A DNA stretch of 64,000 bases from JAGVSR01 sp963742405 (lineage in GTDB: Bacteria; Pseudomonadota; Alphaproteobacteria; Rhizobiales; Hyphomicrobiaceae). The translations under genes were made by a program, and so were the position numbers. Numbering within the stretch: position 1 is the first letter of the stretch; every line of letters begins with the position of its first letter. Below the pieces are notes generated by a model, which was given only the letters and a program-made list of their open reading frames with translations, was not told the origin of the DNA and ran no database searches. This document shows, one piece after another, positions 16,163 to 25,478 of the stretch. Where the stretch lies: positions 558,001 through 622,000 of the forward strand of contig CAVUMB010000007.1 of assembly GCA_963742405.1 (NCBI GenBank). Reading direction: 5' to 3'.

Positions 16163-17735
16163 ATGACGAGCATGGAATCGAGCGGCACGCCGGCGTCAGC
16201 GATACCGGCGTCGTCCACGGTCGGCGCGGATGTCCTCGCCTCGATCGTCGTTTTCCTCGTCGCGCTGCCATTGTGCATGGGCATTTCGCTCGCCTCAGGT
16301 CTGCCGCCAACCGCCGGCATCGTGACTGGCATTATCGGTGGCATCATCGTCGGCGCGATTGCCGGTTCACCGCTGCAGGTCAGCGGCCCAGCCGCCGGCC
16401 TGGCTGTTCTCGTTTATGAACTTGTTCAGGCGCACGGCGTGGAAATGCTTGGCACCATCGTGCTTTTCGCAGGTCTCCTGCAATTTGCCGCCGGCTCGTT
16501 CAAACTGGGCCAATGGTTTCGCGCCGTCTCCCCCGCCGTCATCCACGGCATGCTGGCCGGAATTGGCATTCTGATCTTTGCCGCTCAATTCCATGTCATG
16601 CTCGACGGCAAACCGATCGGTAACGGCATCCAAAATTTGCTGGCGATCCCAGGCGCAATCATGACTGCGGTCCAGGCTGGCGATAGTCGCATGACCGCTG
16701 GCGAAGTCGGCGCCCTCACGATTGCGGCGATCTTTGCATGGGCCTCGCTAGCGCCCAAGCGACTTGCGGGTCGTACCCGCGCCGCTCGTGGGCGTCGTCG
16801 TCGGGATGACGGCCGCCGCCATTTTCCAGCTTGATTCGATCAAGTTCGTCAGCGTCCCGGAAAACTTCTGGTCCACGCTTATCTTCCCAACGCCGGAGCG
16901 GATCGGCACGTTTTTCACCAATCCACATCTGCTGATCGGTGCCGTGGCCATTGCATTCATCGCGTCGGCCGAAACGCTACTTTGCGCCACTGCCATTGAT
17001 CAGATGCATTCCGGCACGCGAACGCAATATGATCGCGAACTGACCGCGCAAGGCATAGGCAATACAATCTGCGGCGCCCTGGGCGCGCTGCCGATGACCG
17101 GGGTCATCGTCCGCTCGGGTGCCAATGTCGAAGCAGGCGCCAAGACGCGGCTGTCGGCAATCCTGCACGGCGTCTGGCTGCTGCTCTTTGCCAGCCTTCT
17201 GCCTTGGACGCTGACCTACATCCCGCTGTCTTCTCTGGCCGCGGTTCTGGTTTATACCGGCTACAAGCTCGCCTACCCCAAGATCGTGCCGACGCTGCTC
17301 CAGTATGGCACGACGAAAGTCTTCATTTACGCTGCAACCATCGTGATGATTGTCGCCACGGATCTTCTCAAGGGCGTGCTGACCGGTGTCGTGCTCTCGC
17401 TCGCTCGCATCCTCTATGCGCTGTCCAAACTTGAAATTCGCACCGAAAGTGCCCCGTCTTCAAAGCGTATCGACATGCACCTGTCGGGCACGGCGACGGT
17501 GATCGGCCTCCCCAAGCTTGCCCAGGCGCTGGAAGCATTGCCGTCGGGATCGGATATTGTCATCCACATCAACGACCTCGACTACATCGACCATTCGTGT
17601 CTCGACCTGCTTGCCAACTGGGAAAAGCAGCACAAGACGACCGGCGGCACATTGAACATCGAGTGGCACCAGTTGGCTCAAAAGTACCATCGCCGCCATG
17701 GAACACCGTCCGCTGAGCCCACCGGGGTGCCCTGA
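16163..17735 (+). pseudogene. SulP/SLC26-family anion transporter with STAS domain, interrupted by a +1 frameshift
   Basis: The first frame gives the N-terminal SulP core (SGLPPTAGIVTGIIGG, SPLQVSGPAAGLAVL). It runs past residue 200 and then turns into Arg-rich nonsense at about 16765. A second frame continues the same protein (VPAPLVGVVVGMTAAAIF, then ASAETLLCATAIDQMH) and ends in a STAS domain (VIHINDLDYIDHSCLDLL). Removing one G from the GGG at 16768-16770 gives a continuous 523-residue transporter of normal length. The likely substrates are sulfate, bicarbonate or other anions. The start at 16163 has GAGGGGA just upstream. Whether the gene is dead or the sequence has an error cannot be settled here. 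Confidence 0.8.
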
Positions 17736-17832
17736 GGCGGCCGCCGCCGCACTTTGGCCTACTCCCGTCTTGACGCCGCCATAACGCTCGGCATGAGTGA
17801 CCCGGCCCAACAACCGAAGGAAACGGCCGGGG

Positions 17833-19248
17833 ATGTTCCGCTACCGCTTTTGTGTCGCCGTGCTCACGGCGCTGACCACACTGATGGCCGCCGCCGCCGT
17901 TAAGGCCCAAGGGATTGAATTCGGCCCGCCTCTAACGAAGCCCTCCAAAGCGCCGTCTGTCCAGCATCTGGAGCCTGGCGCCGCGCCGGCCCCGACCGCC
18001 GCCACGCCTGTGGCCGGCGCCGCCAAACGGCAGGTTCCAGGTCCCGGAACGCCCAACCCGCTGGCCGAAAAATATTTGACGTCCGGCCTGCCGCCAAAAC
18101 CCAATCCGGCCAACTGCAAAAACTCCGAGAGCTTCGACACCTGGCTCGCCCACTTCCGCAAAGAAGCCGCGGCCAATGGCGTATCGGCGCGCACTATTTC
18201 GCGGGCCCTCGATGGCCGCACGCTAGAAACCGGCGTCATCGCCCGCGATCGAAAGCAAGGCTTCTTTGCGCAAAGCTATACCGACTTTGCCGCCAAGCTC
18301 GCGACCAACAACCGCGTCCAGAATGGCCGCGCGCAGGTCAAGAAGAACGCCGATGCGTTCGCCCGCGTCGCCCGCGACTATGGCGTCCCCGCCTCGGTGA
18401 TCACCGGCTTCTGGGCCCTCGAAAGCGATTTCGGCGCCGGCATGGGCAAGCTGCCGATCATGAATTCTCTGACGACGCTCGCCTACGATTGCCGACGCGG
18501 CGCCATGTTCCGCACGGAGTTGATGGCGGCGCTCGACATTATCGATCGAGGAGATATGTCGCCCGACACGATGATCGGTTCCTGGGCCGGTGAAATCGGC
18601 CAAACTCAGTTTCTGCCAACACGGTATCTCGCGCATGCCATCGATTACGACGGCGACGGCGACATCAACCTGTTCGCCAACCCGACCGACATCATCGGCT
18701 CGACAGCGAACTACATGACCCATCTCGGCTGGCGGCGCGACGAACCCTGGCTGGAAGAAGTCATTGTGACGAAGGATCTAGCCTGGGATAAAGCCGATCT
18801 CTCCATCAAGCTGCCGCGCTCGCAGTGGTCCGCCTGGGGCGTGGTGAATGTCGACGGCTCGCCCTTGTCGAGCGACGCAATGCCGGCCTCGCTCGTGCTT
18901 CCCATGGGCCGCTTCGGCCCGGCCTTCCTCGCCTACGAGAATTTCAATGTATACCTGCAGTGGAACCAGTCGCTGAACTACGCGATCACCGCGGCTTGGC
19001 TCTCGACGCGGATCGACGGCGCTCCGCCGATGCAGAAGCCGAAGCGCGCGATCATCGTCCTAGCGCCTGATGAAGCCAAGGAACTGCAACGGCAACTCAA
19101 GCGGCGCGGATTCGAAGTCGGGGAAATCGACGGCAAGATTGGCGCCTCGACGCGCGCTGCCGTGAAGGCCATGCAAGTGAAACTCGGGTTTCCAGCCGAC
19201 AGCTATCCGACGCCGGAACTGCTTGCGGCATTGCGTGGCGAAAGCTGA
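17833..19248 (+). CDS. MltB-type lytic murein transglycosylase with C-terminal peptidoglycan-binding domain
   Basis: A 471-residue exported enzyme that cleaves glycan strands of peptidoglycan with 1,6-anhydro product formation. A signal peptide opens the protein (FCVAVLTALTTLMAAAAVKA). The SLT_2 domain starts near FDTWLAHFRKEAAANGVSA; the catalytic glutamate is in the WALESDFG motif. SWAGEIGQTQFLPTRY is the family signature. The last 65 residues (ELQRQLKRRGFEVGEIDGK) form a PG_binding_1 domain. A Pro/Ala-rich linker follows the signal peptide. A second enzyme of this type, without the binding domain, lies at 26482-27291. Confidence 0.9.
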   Translation: MFRYRFCVAVLTALTTLMAAAAVKAQGIEFGPPLTKPSKAPSVQHLEPGAAPAPTAATPVAGAAKRQVPGPGTPNPLAEKYLTSGLPPKPNPANCKNSESFDTWLAHFRKEAAANGVSARTISRALDGRTLETGVIARDRKQGFFAQSYTDFAAKLATNNRVQNGRAQVKKNADAFARVARDYGVPASVITGFWALESDFGAGMGKLPIMNSLTTLAYDCRRGAMFRTELMAALDIIDRGDMSPDTMIGSWAGEIGQTQFLPTRYLAHAIDYDGDGDINLFANPTDIIGSTANYMTHLGWRRDEPWLEEVIVTKDLAWDKADLSIKLPRSQWSAWGVVNVDGSPLSSDAMPASLVLPMGRFGPAFLAYENFNVYLQWNQSLNYAITAAWLSTRIDGAPPMQKPKRAIIVLAPDEAKELQRQLKRRGFEVGEIDGKIGASTRAAVKAMQVKLGFPADSYPTPELLAALRGES

Positions 19249-19271
19249 CCGAACGCAGCCTACAAACGACT

Positions 19272-19299
19272 TGGCTGCCGTCCGTTGAGACGGCAGCCA
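19272..19299. terminator. Bidirectional terminator between convergent genes
   Basis: A perfect 11-bp inverted repeat (TGGCTGCCGTC / GACGGCAGCCA) with a six-base loop lies between the transglycosylase gene and the small secreted-protein gene. The T-run is weak on both sides. Confidence 0.65.
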
Positions 19300-19326
19300 G
19301 TTATTTCACAAGATCGGGTCGGCTGC

Positions 19327-19635
19327 TCAGAGCTTGCAGATCGTCGCCGCGCCACGGCACGTCCAACCCAGCGTTCCACCCGGCGAGCAGCTATACTTGC
19401 GCGGCCCAAACGAGTAACCGGGCGTCGAACCGTTGGCCATCCACGCCGCCCAAGCACCCCAGTCGACCGCCTGCAACAGCGCTTCATCGACTTGGAATTT
19501 TGCGTCCTTTTCCGATCCGGCCGACCCGACCGCGCCCTTGCGGACGCACTCCTTGGCTTCAGCGGACACGGCAGCCCCCATCATGAACGCCACGGCGGCA
19601 AGAGCGCCCGCCATGCACTTCAGTGCTTTCGTCAT
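19327..19635 (-). CDS. Small secreted hypothetical protein with four cysteines
   Basis: A 102-residue protein. ATG at 19635 gives a good signal peptide (MTKALKCMAGALAAVAFMMG ... AEA). The mature part is about 75 residues, with Cys in KECVRKG, KYSCSPG, GWTCRG and TICKL, suggesting two disulfides in the periplasm. The DWGAWAAWMANGSTPGYSFG centre is Trp- and Gly-rich. Function unknown. Confidence 0.65.
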   Translation of the reverse strand: MTKALKCMAGALAAVAFMMGAAVSAEAKECVRKGAVGSAGSEKDAKFQVDEALLQAVDWGAWAAWMANGSTPGYSFGPRKYSCSPGGTLGWTCRGAATICKL

Positions 19636-19800
19636 TGTCTGTCTCCACCCGTTGTTCGAGGAATCAACGATCGCAATCCTGGCCCTAGAAATTGCCAATG
19701 CCTATTGGCTGCATTCGTAAAACGTGGGGATCGCCGTAAGCTCATGGTGCATAAATGCGGTCAGACCGAACGAACAGGCGGGTTCGCTACACTCGCAAGG

Positions 19801-20583
19801 ATGATAACGGTGACCCTTAGACCGGCTCGGCTCTTTGCGGTCACGGCCCTCGGACTGTTGCTTACTTGGGCATCAGTGTCGTCGGCTGGCAGCGGTCAAC
19901 CGGGAATCATCGGCGACGACGACCGTCAACTCATTGATTCCGTTAGCTCACCCTGGACTGCGATCGGGCAGGTAAACATCGGAGGGTATCGTGCGATCGG
20001 CCAGTGCACGGGCACGCTCGTGCGGCCGGATCTCGTCATCACTGCCGCTCACTGCGTGATGGACGACGCCAAATCACAGCCCTTTCCGCTGCATAACATT
20101 CATTTCCTTGCCGGCGTACGGGGTGGTGAACGCAAGGGCAACGCCGACGCAAAATGCCTGCGCTTTCTAGCCGGTTACACCTATATCGCGCAGCGCACCG
20201 CCAGAGGTGTTCCTCTCAGTGCGCTGTTTCAAGACGTCGTCGCCATCGTGCTTGACAGACCAATCGACGTTCCACCCGCCCGCATGGCCGATCCGCGCCC
20301 ACGGGAAACAGCTCAGGCTCTCGTTCATGCGGCCTATCCAGCCGATCAGCGCTTCCGCCTGTCCGCCCATGTCGGCTGTCGCCTGTTGCAGCCCAACCGG
20401 CCCCTGCCTGTCTGGCTGACCGACTGCGACACCCACCCGGCAAGTTCCGGCGGCCCGGTCTTTGTCGACGAAGACGGCGAACTGCGCCTCGCAGCCGTCA
20501 TGGTCGGCGCCGGCTCCCGCAACAGCACGGCGGTCCCTCTCGCCCAATGGCAAGATTTGCTCGACGGCCACGGATGCGAGTGA
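19801..20583 (+). CDS. Secreted trypsin-like serine protease
   Basis: A 260-residue exported S1-type protease. The signal peptide is ALGLLLTWASVSSAG. The catalytic histidine is in VITAAHC, the aspartate is probably in DVVAIVLDRP, and the nucleophilic serine is in ASSGGPVF. GQCTGTLVRPDLVITAAHC is the standard entry into the fold. The start is taken at the ATG at 19801 because the frame upstream is not protein-like. It is a single-domain protease without PDZ, so it is not DegP-like. The substrate is unknown. Confidence 0.83.
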   Translation: MITVTLRPARLFAVTALGLLLTWASVSSAGSGQPGIIGDDDRQLIDSVSSPWTAIGQVNIGGYRAIGQCTGTLVRPDLVITAAHCVMDDAKSQPFPLHNIHFLAGVRGGERKGNADAKCLRFLAGYTYIAQRTARGVPLSALFQDVVAIVLDRPIDVPPARMADPRPRETAQALVHAAYPADQRFRLSAHVGCRLLQPNRPLPVWLTDCDTHPASSGGPVFVDEDGELRLAAVMVGAGSRNSTAVPLAQWQDLLDGHGCE

Positions 20584-20597
20584 GCGTATCGGCGCTG

Positions 20598-21257
20598 TCA
20601 GGCCTTCTCATCGCCGGTCAGAACCTTGCCCATCCAGTCGTCGATCGTGATCTGGCCGACTTTTTCCACGACGGCCGTCTCATGCGGGCGCAGGACATCC
20701 TGCACGCCATCGATGCGTTTCCACTCGCAAAACGGTGTCTCAGCACTGTCCACCGGCGCATAGCGAGAGGCCTGCACCTTCTGATAGCGGTGGACATAGC
20801 GCGGGCAGTTCATGAACACTTCGCTGACCGTCACGATCACGGCCAATTCGGCTTCCTTGAAGTTCGCCAGAACCTGCGGGTCACGCGACAGCCGCGCCCG
20901 GCCCTGCAAACGCAACCGGAACGGCTTTTCAAAATCGATGAACAGCAGCCCCACGTCCGGATTGCCGGCGATGTTGCCCATTGAAAGGTACATGCCGTTG
21001 CCGTCGTAGCTTGGAAAAGCGATCGTCTGCGCATCCAGAACACGCACGAAGCCGGCCGTTCCGCCTTTATAGGATACCGTCGGCCGGCCGCGATCGTCGA
21101 CCGACGAGAGGAAAAACATGTCGCGCGCTTCGATGAATGCCTTCTCGAGATCGCCGACCTCAGTCTTGACGGCGATCACTTCGATACGGTCGGCCATTGG
21201 CCGCGACTGGAACTCGTCCTGAAGGGCGCGGTGCTCGGGTCCATAAAGACGGCTCAT
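20598..21257 (-). CDS. Pyridoxamine 5'-phosphate oxidase-family protein
   Basis: A 219-residue cytoplasmic protein with the split-barrel flavin-binding fold. It shows RDMFFLSSVDDRGRPTVSYKG, DAQTIAFPSYDGNGMYLSMGN and GLLFIDFEKPFRLRLQGRA, the usual order for FMN- or F420-binding PNPOx relatives. It is unlikely to be PdxH itself because the pyridoxal-specific C-terminus is lacking. It converges on the serine protease gene. Confidence 0.78.
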   Translation of the reverse strand: MSRLYGPEHRALQDEFQSRPMADRIEVIAVKTEVGDLEKAFIEARDMFFLSSVDDRGRPTVSYKGGTAGFVRVLDAQTIAFPSYDGNGMYLSMGNIAGNPDVGLLFIDFEKPFRLRLQGRARLSRDPQVLANFKEAELAVIVTVSEVFMNCPRYVHRYQKVQASRYAPVDSAETPFCEWKRIDGVQDVLRPHETAVVEKVGQITIDDWMGKVLTGDEKA

Positions 21258-21378
21258 GTCGTTTGCTCTCCCGTCGTTTTGGTGTTGTGGTTGGCCACCG
21301 CTTATAGCATTGCCGTCTGACGCCGCTGCCGAAAGGCCACGGCCTTTCTTGGCCTGACATCACAATTCGAGGCCCCTG

Positions 21379-22008
21379 TTGCGCCGCGACCCGAGATCAT
21401 TCGGAGCCATCACCGTCCCGACGCCGCCTTCGCCGCGCGGACGCCGGATCGGCATCATGGGAGGCTCGTTCAACCCCCCGCACGCCGGACATCTTCTGGC
21501 GGCGGAGGAGGCGCTGAAGCGCCTTCGCCTCGATGAGGTGTGGTGGATCGTGACGCCCGGAAATCCGCTCAAATCGCTCGGAGCGTTGCAGCCCCTGTCC
21601 GAGCGCATGGCCGCCGTTCGCGCTCTGGCCACACACCCGCGCATGCGGGTGACGGCGTTCGAAGCAGCCCTCGGTTCGCCCTTCACGGCCGTCACCCTAC
21701 AGTTCCTCGTTCGGCGCTTTCCTAGCGTCGCGTTTGTCTGGGTGATGGGAGCCGACAACCTGGCCACTTTCGATCGCTGGCAAAACTGGCGCGGTATCGC
21801 CGCAACAATGCCGATCGCTGTCGTCGATCGCCCGGGCTACCGGCTGAAGGCGCTGGCATCTCCGGCCGCCAAATCGCTGGCCGACAGCCGCCGGCCCGAA
21901 TCCGCGGCAGCCGTTTTGGCCGGCCTGTCTCCGCCAGCCTGGGTTTTTCTAACCAATCGCTTGCTTCCGCAGTCCTCAACGCAAATTCGCCAAGCATCTG
22001 AAGACTAA
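21379..22008 (+). CDS. nadD: Nicotinate-nucleotide adenylyltransferase
   Basis: A 209-residue enzyme of NAD synthesis that joins nicotinate mononucleotide to AMP. The nucleotidyltransferase motif GGSFNPPHAGH, the VWVMGADNL strand and the ISSTxxR-like end (PQSSTQIRQ) are in place. A TTG at 21379 is used as start, with GAGG seven bases upstream. It opens the conserved group nadD-rsfS-rlmH. Confidence 0.93.
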   Translation: MRRDPRSFGAITVPTPPSPRGRRIGIMGGSFNPPHAGHLLAAEEALKRLRLDEVWWIVTPGNPLKSLGALQPLSERMAAVRALATHPRMRVTAFEAALGSPFTAVTLQFLVRRFPSVAFVWVMGADNLATFDRWQNWRGIAATMPIAVVDRPGYRLKALASPAAKSLADSRRPESAAAVLAGLSPPAWVFLTNRLLPQSSTQIRQASED

Positions 22009-22173
22009 CAATTAAATGACGCCATAGAGTAAGTCGCTAAATAGCAATGCAGCGGCGCCGGTTGCCGAGCAGGCCGCGGGGCCTTATCTTTCACGGCGTT
22101 GGTATCGGGCCAACCCGGAAGCTGGCAGTGCCGGTTCTTCGCGACGGCAACCGAAAGGATAATAGACCCACAC

Positions 22174-22590
22174 ATGCCAATCTCCACCGGAGCCGCCCCG
22201 AAGGGCGCTTCTAGCGCCGCCAAGCCGCTCGATGGCCAGGCCGCGACCGCATCGGCTGAGCTGCTCAAGGACGTCGTTGAGTGGCTCGACGAAGCCAAAG
22301 CCGAAGAGATCGTAACGGTCAATCTCGCCGGCAAATCGTCCATCGGCGATTACATGGTCATCGCCTCGGGACGCTCGGACCGCCATGTTGGCGCGATTGC
22401 CGAACAGCTGCGTACAAAATTAAAGGACGCCGGGTGCCCGACGGTTCGCGTCGAAGGCCAGGAAACCTGCGACTGGGTGCTGATCGACAGCGGCGACATC
22501 ATCGTCCATGTCTTCCGGCCCGAAGTTCGCGAATTCTACAATCTCGAAAAGATGTGGTCACTCGACCGTCCGGCCGACGCGGCGCACTGA
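22174..22590 (+). CDS. rsfS: Ribosomal silencing factor
   Basis: A 138-residue RsfS (DUF143, YbeB) protein that binds ribosomal protein L14 and blocks subunit joining. The core is EEIVTVNLAGKSSIGDYMVIASG, RHVGAIAEQL and GQETCDWVLIDSGDIIVHVF, ending with the family-typical YNLEKMW. ATG 22174 is taken as the start; AAAGG is somewhat far upstream. It sits between nadD and rlmH. Confidence 0.92.
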   Translation: MPISTGAAPKGASSAAKPLDGQAATASAELLKDVVEWLDEAKAEEIVTVNLAGKSSIGDYMVIASGRSDRHVGAIAEQLRTKLKDAGCPTVRVEGQETCDWVLIDSGDIIVHVFRPEVREFYNLEKMWSLDRPADAAH

Positions 22591-22632
22591 TCGGGTCATC
22601 GAGGCGGCGCGAGCCACCGTGCGAAGGGCGGC

Positions 22633-23112
22633 ATGCGCATCGAAATACTGGCCGTCGGCCGTCTCAAGGACGAAGCCGAATCGTCGATAGTCGCGCGCTA
22701 TCAGAAGCGCTTCGACCAAACTGGCCGCGCTTGCGGTCTGGGTCCCCTCCTTATCACCGAATTTGCTGAAAGCCGTGCCGCCTCTGCGGCCGAGCGCAAG
22801 TCCGATGAATCGGCTCGCCTTTTGAAGGCGGCGGGCTCCGCGGCGCTGGTCGTATTGGACGTGGCCGGCCGTTCCCTGACGAGCGAAGATTTCGCCGCGC
22901 GTCTACGAACCTGGGCTGATGGCGGCACCAAATCATGTGCTTTTCTGATCGGCGGACCTGATGGGCATGGCCCCGATGTCCGGTCCACCCCATTGCTCCA
23001 ACTGTCGCTTGGAGCCCTCACCCTCCCCCATGGGCTGGCCCGCGTAATCCTCGCCGAGCAACTTTACCGTGCCGCTACAATTCTGACGGGGCACCCTTAT
23101 CACCGCGCCTAG
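22633..23112 (+). CDS. rlmH: 23S rRNA (pseudouridine1915-N3)-methyltransferase
   Basis: A 159-residue SPOUT-class methyltransferase acting on helix 69 of 23S rRNA. The N-terminus (MRIEILAVGRLKD) and the C-terminal knot (CAFLIGGPDGHG, then SLGALTLPHGLARVILAEQL and a final Tyr-rich HPYHRA) are diagnostic. It lies 42 bases after rsfS and closes the conserved group. Confidence 0.95.
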   Translation: MRIEILAVGRLKDEAESSIVARYQKRFDQTGRACGLGPLLITEFAESRAASAAERKSDESARLLKAAGSAALVVLDVAGRSLTSEDFAARLRTWADGGTKSCAFLIGGPDGHGPDVRSTPLLQLSLGALTLPHGLARVILAEQLYRAATILTGHPYHRA

Positions 23113-23294
23113 AAGCTGTTTGTGGCTTGGCGACGATGCGCCATCCGGCTATTGCCTGTCACAGACGGGCAGCAAGCCCGCATAGCACGGCCTGACGATG
23201 ATACGGGAAAGCCGGGGGGTTCCGACACGGCCCGAACGTCGGTGGGGAACAAGCGCTCAAATTGCGTCAGTTGCGTCAGTCGAGGAGAACGTCC

Positions 23295-24569
23295 ATGTCG
23301 ACCAGTGTCATCGAGATCCTGAAAGGTCTTGTCACGCCCAGCCTGCTCAACTCCGTAGGACCGGCAATCGGATTGTCGGGCGATATTGCAGGCCGCGGCC
23401 TCAACGACATGATCGGTCAATATCTCGGAGCACTCGTCCATCAGACCGGTGATCGCGATGCGATGTCCAACATCGCCGATATGGCCAATTCCGTCGCGCG
23501 CGACAGCTCTGGCATCAATGATCTTAAGGGTCTGCTGGCTGGCGGCATTCCAAGCACGATGGCCGTGCTCGCCGGCAACCGCTTCATGGGTTCGCTATTC
23601 GGCGTGTGGCAGGCCTCAATCGTCCACAAGGTCGCCGCTGCTGCTGGCATGAAACCGGAAGCGTCCTCCTCGCTCTTCAATCTCGCCGCTCCGCTCGTGC
23701 TGTCCGCCATTTCCAAGCGTCTCGGCGGCGGTGCCCTGACCGGTGCGGCGCTGGCTGCGCTCCTCGGCCAGGAGAAGGGCGCGCTTTTGGGTGGTTTGGG
23801 GTCCGCAGCCGCTGCAGTCATGTCGCCGGTCAAAGCGGCAGCGACCGCCGCAGCCGCACCTGCCACCCGCGCAGCGGCACCCGCAATGGCAGCTGCTGCC
23901 GCAGCTCCCGTCGCAACGGCCTATGCTGGCCGCGACAATGGATTGTTCACGTCGTTCCTTTGGCTTCTGGTGCCACTCGCGTTCATCGGCTGGTTAGCAT
24001 GGCAGAAACTCCATGAACCGCCCGCTGAGCCACCTGCACCGGCGGCTGCCGCCGAACCCGCACCAGCGGCGGCTGCGGCCGCAGCGCCGCAAGCTGCGGC
24101 CGCCCCGGCTCCCGCTCTGGCGCGCATTGCCCTCGCCGGTGGCCCTCAGATTGAGGCCGCCGCCGACGGCGTCGAGACCAAGATCGTCAACTTCATCAAC
24201 GACGCCAACGCGCCGATCGACAATAAGACCTGGTTCAATTTCGATCGGCTGACCTTCGAAACCGGCTCAACGAGCCTCACATCAGAATCGAAGGCGCAGA
24301 TCGACAACGTGGTCGCGATCCTCAATGCCTATCCGGCGGTGAAGATCAAGATTGGCGGCTACACCGACAATACCGGTGATGCACAAGCCAATCTGGAACT
24401 TTCCGGTAAACGCGCGGTCAAGGTCATGGAAGCCATTGTCGCCGCCGGAATTGCAGCCGATCGTGTCGAGGCCGAAGGCTATGGCGATCAGTTTCAGATC
24501 GCCGACAATGGGACGGAAGAAGGCCGCGCCCAAAATCGCCGCACCGCTGTCAGCGTGCGCGCGAAGTAG
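23295..24569 (+). CDS. DUF937 domain-OmpA peptidoglycan-binding fusion protein
   Basis: A 424-residue protein in four parts. Residues 1-170 resemble the DUF937/YidB domain (GRGLNDMIGQYLGALVHQ, then ISKRLGGGALTGAALAALL). An Ala-rich region is followed by one membrane helix (FTSFLWLLVPLAFIGWLAW, near residue 220). A Pro/Ala linker leads to a C-terminal OmpA domain with FETGSTSLTSESKAQIDNV, GGYTDNTGDAQAN and NRRTAVSV. The OmpA end should bind peptidoglycan in the periplasm while DUF937 stays in the cytoplasm. GAGGAGAAC lies before the ATG. The role is unknown. Confidence 0.82.
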   Translation: MSTSVIEILKGLVTPSLLNSVGPAIGLSGDIAGRGLNDMIGQYLGALVHQTGDRDAMSNIADMANSVARDSSGINDLKGLLAGGIPSTMAVLAGNRFMGSLFGVWQASIVHKVAAAAGMKPEASSSLFNLAAPLVLSAISKRLGGGALTGAALAALLGQEKGALLGGLGSAAAAVMSPVKAAATAAAAPATRAAAPAMAAAAAAPVATAYAGRDNGLFTSFLWLLVPLAFIGWLAWQKLHEPPAEPPAPAAAAEPAPAAAAAAAPQAAAAPAPALARIALAGGPQIEAAADGVETKIVNFINDANAPIDNKTWFNFDRLTFETGSTSLTSESKAQIDNVVAILNAYPAVKIKIGGYTDNTGDAQANLELSGKRAVKVMEAIVAAGIAADRVEAEGYGDQFQIADNGTEEGRAQNRRTAVSVRAK

Positions 24570-24620
24570 TGGCCGGCATCGAGATGGACTGCATCGAGCG
24601 GGACGCAAGTTCCGCTCTTT

Positions 24621-25448
24621 TCACATCTTCTGCACGAACCAGTCGACGGTTCTCTGCGGCGCCACGCGTTTCAGTATCGCGGTGATGTAGGTCGGCGTGG
24701 TGACGTAGTAGCGCATCTTGGGCCGCTGGCTCTCGACAGCGTGCACGAGCTTTTCCGCGACGGCTTCCGGCTCCAGCTTGAACGTATCGTTTCCACCTTG
24801 TTTCATGCGTTCCAGCCGGGCTTCGTACAGCACCCGATGCGGCGAATTCTGGATGTCGACGGTATTGAGAAAATTCTCCAGCGCGTGCTCCACAAAGCGC
24901 GTGCGGATCGGTCCCGGCTCAATCAGCGAAACGTGTACGCCGCTTCCCGCAAGTTCCATACGCATGCTGTCGCTCAGAGCTTCCATGGCAAATTTGGTCG
25001 CGCAGTAGGCTCCCCGGAACGGCGCGGCCACCAGACCAAGAACCGACGAGCATTGGACAATCCGCCCGTGCCCCTGCCCTCGCATGACCGGGAGAACGCG
25101 CCGGGTCAGTTCGTGCTGCGCAAAAAGATTGACCTCGAACTGACGCCGCAGGACCTCGACCGTCAGATCCTCGATCGCGCCGACTTGCCCATAAGCCGCG
25201 TTGTTGAACAGCGCGTCGATGCGCCCGCCCGACAGCGACATGGCGCGATCAAAGCAGGCCGCAACGGATGCCGGATTTGCCAGATCAAGCTGCACTGCGT
25301 CGACGCCGATGTCCGCGCGCAGAGTTGCCAGATCCGCATCCTTGCGCGCCGTCGCGATCACCGACCAGCCGCGCGCTTTCATCATGCGCGCTGCCGCCAG
25401 CCCGATGCCTGACGAGCAACCGGTGATCAGGATGGTGCGCGCGCTCAT
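24621..25448 (-). CDS. Short-chain dehydrogenase/reductase
   Basis: A 275-residue classical SDR. The NAD(P) motif is TGCSSGIG at residues 9-16, the NNAAYG strand follows, and the active site is YCATK with an upstream serine in QCSSVLG. The pattern after the active site (LIEPGPIRTRFVEHALEN) is of the retinol/17-beta-HSD-like bacterial type. The substrate is unknown. Confidence 0.88.
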   Translation of the reverse strand: MSARTILITGCSSGIGLAAARMMKARGWSVIATARKDADLATLRADIGVDAVQLDLANPASVAACFDRAMSLSGGRIDALFNNAAYGQVGAIEDLTVEVLRRQFEVNLFAQHELTRRVLPVMRGQGHGRIVQCSSVLGLVAAPFRGAYCATKFAMEALSDSMRMELAGSGVHVSLIEPGPIRTRFVEHALENFLNTVDIQNSPHRVLYEARLERMKQGGNDTFKLEPEAVAEKLVHAVESQRPKMRYYVTTPTYITAILKRVAPQRTVDWFVQKM

Positions 25449-25478
25449 GCAGATCTCCAGGAGAAAAGGGCATAAAGA

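Noticed and set aside
24013..24252. Pro/Arg-rich frame inside the OmpA gene linker
   Set aside because: It is the alternative frame of the Ala/Pro linker of the DUF937-OmpA gene.
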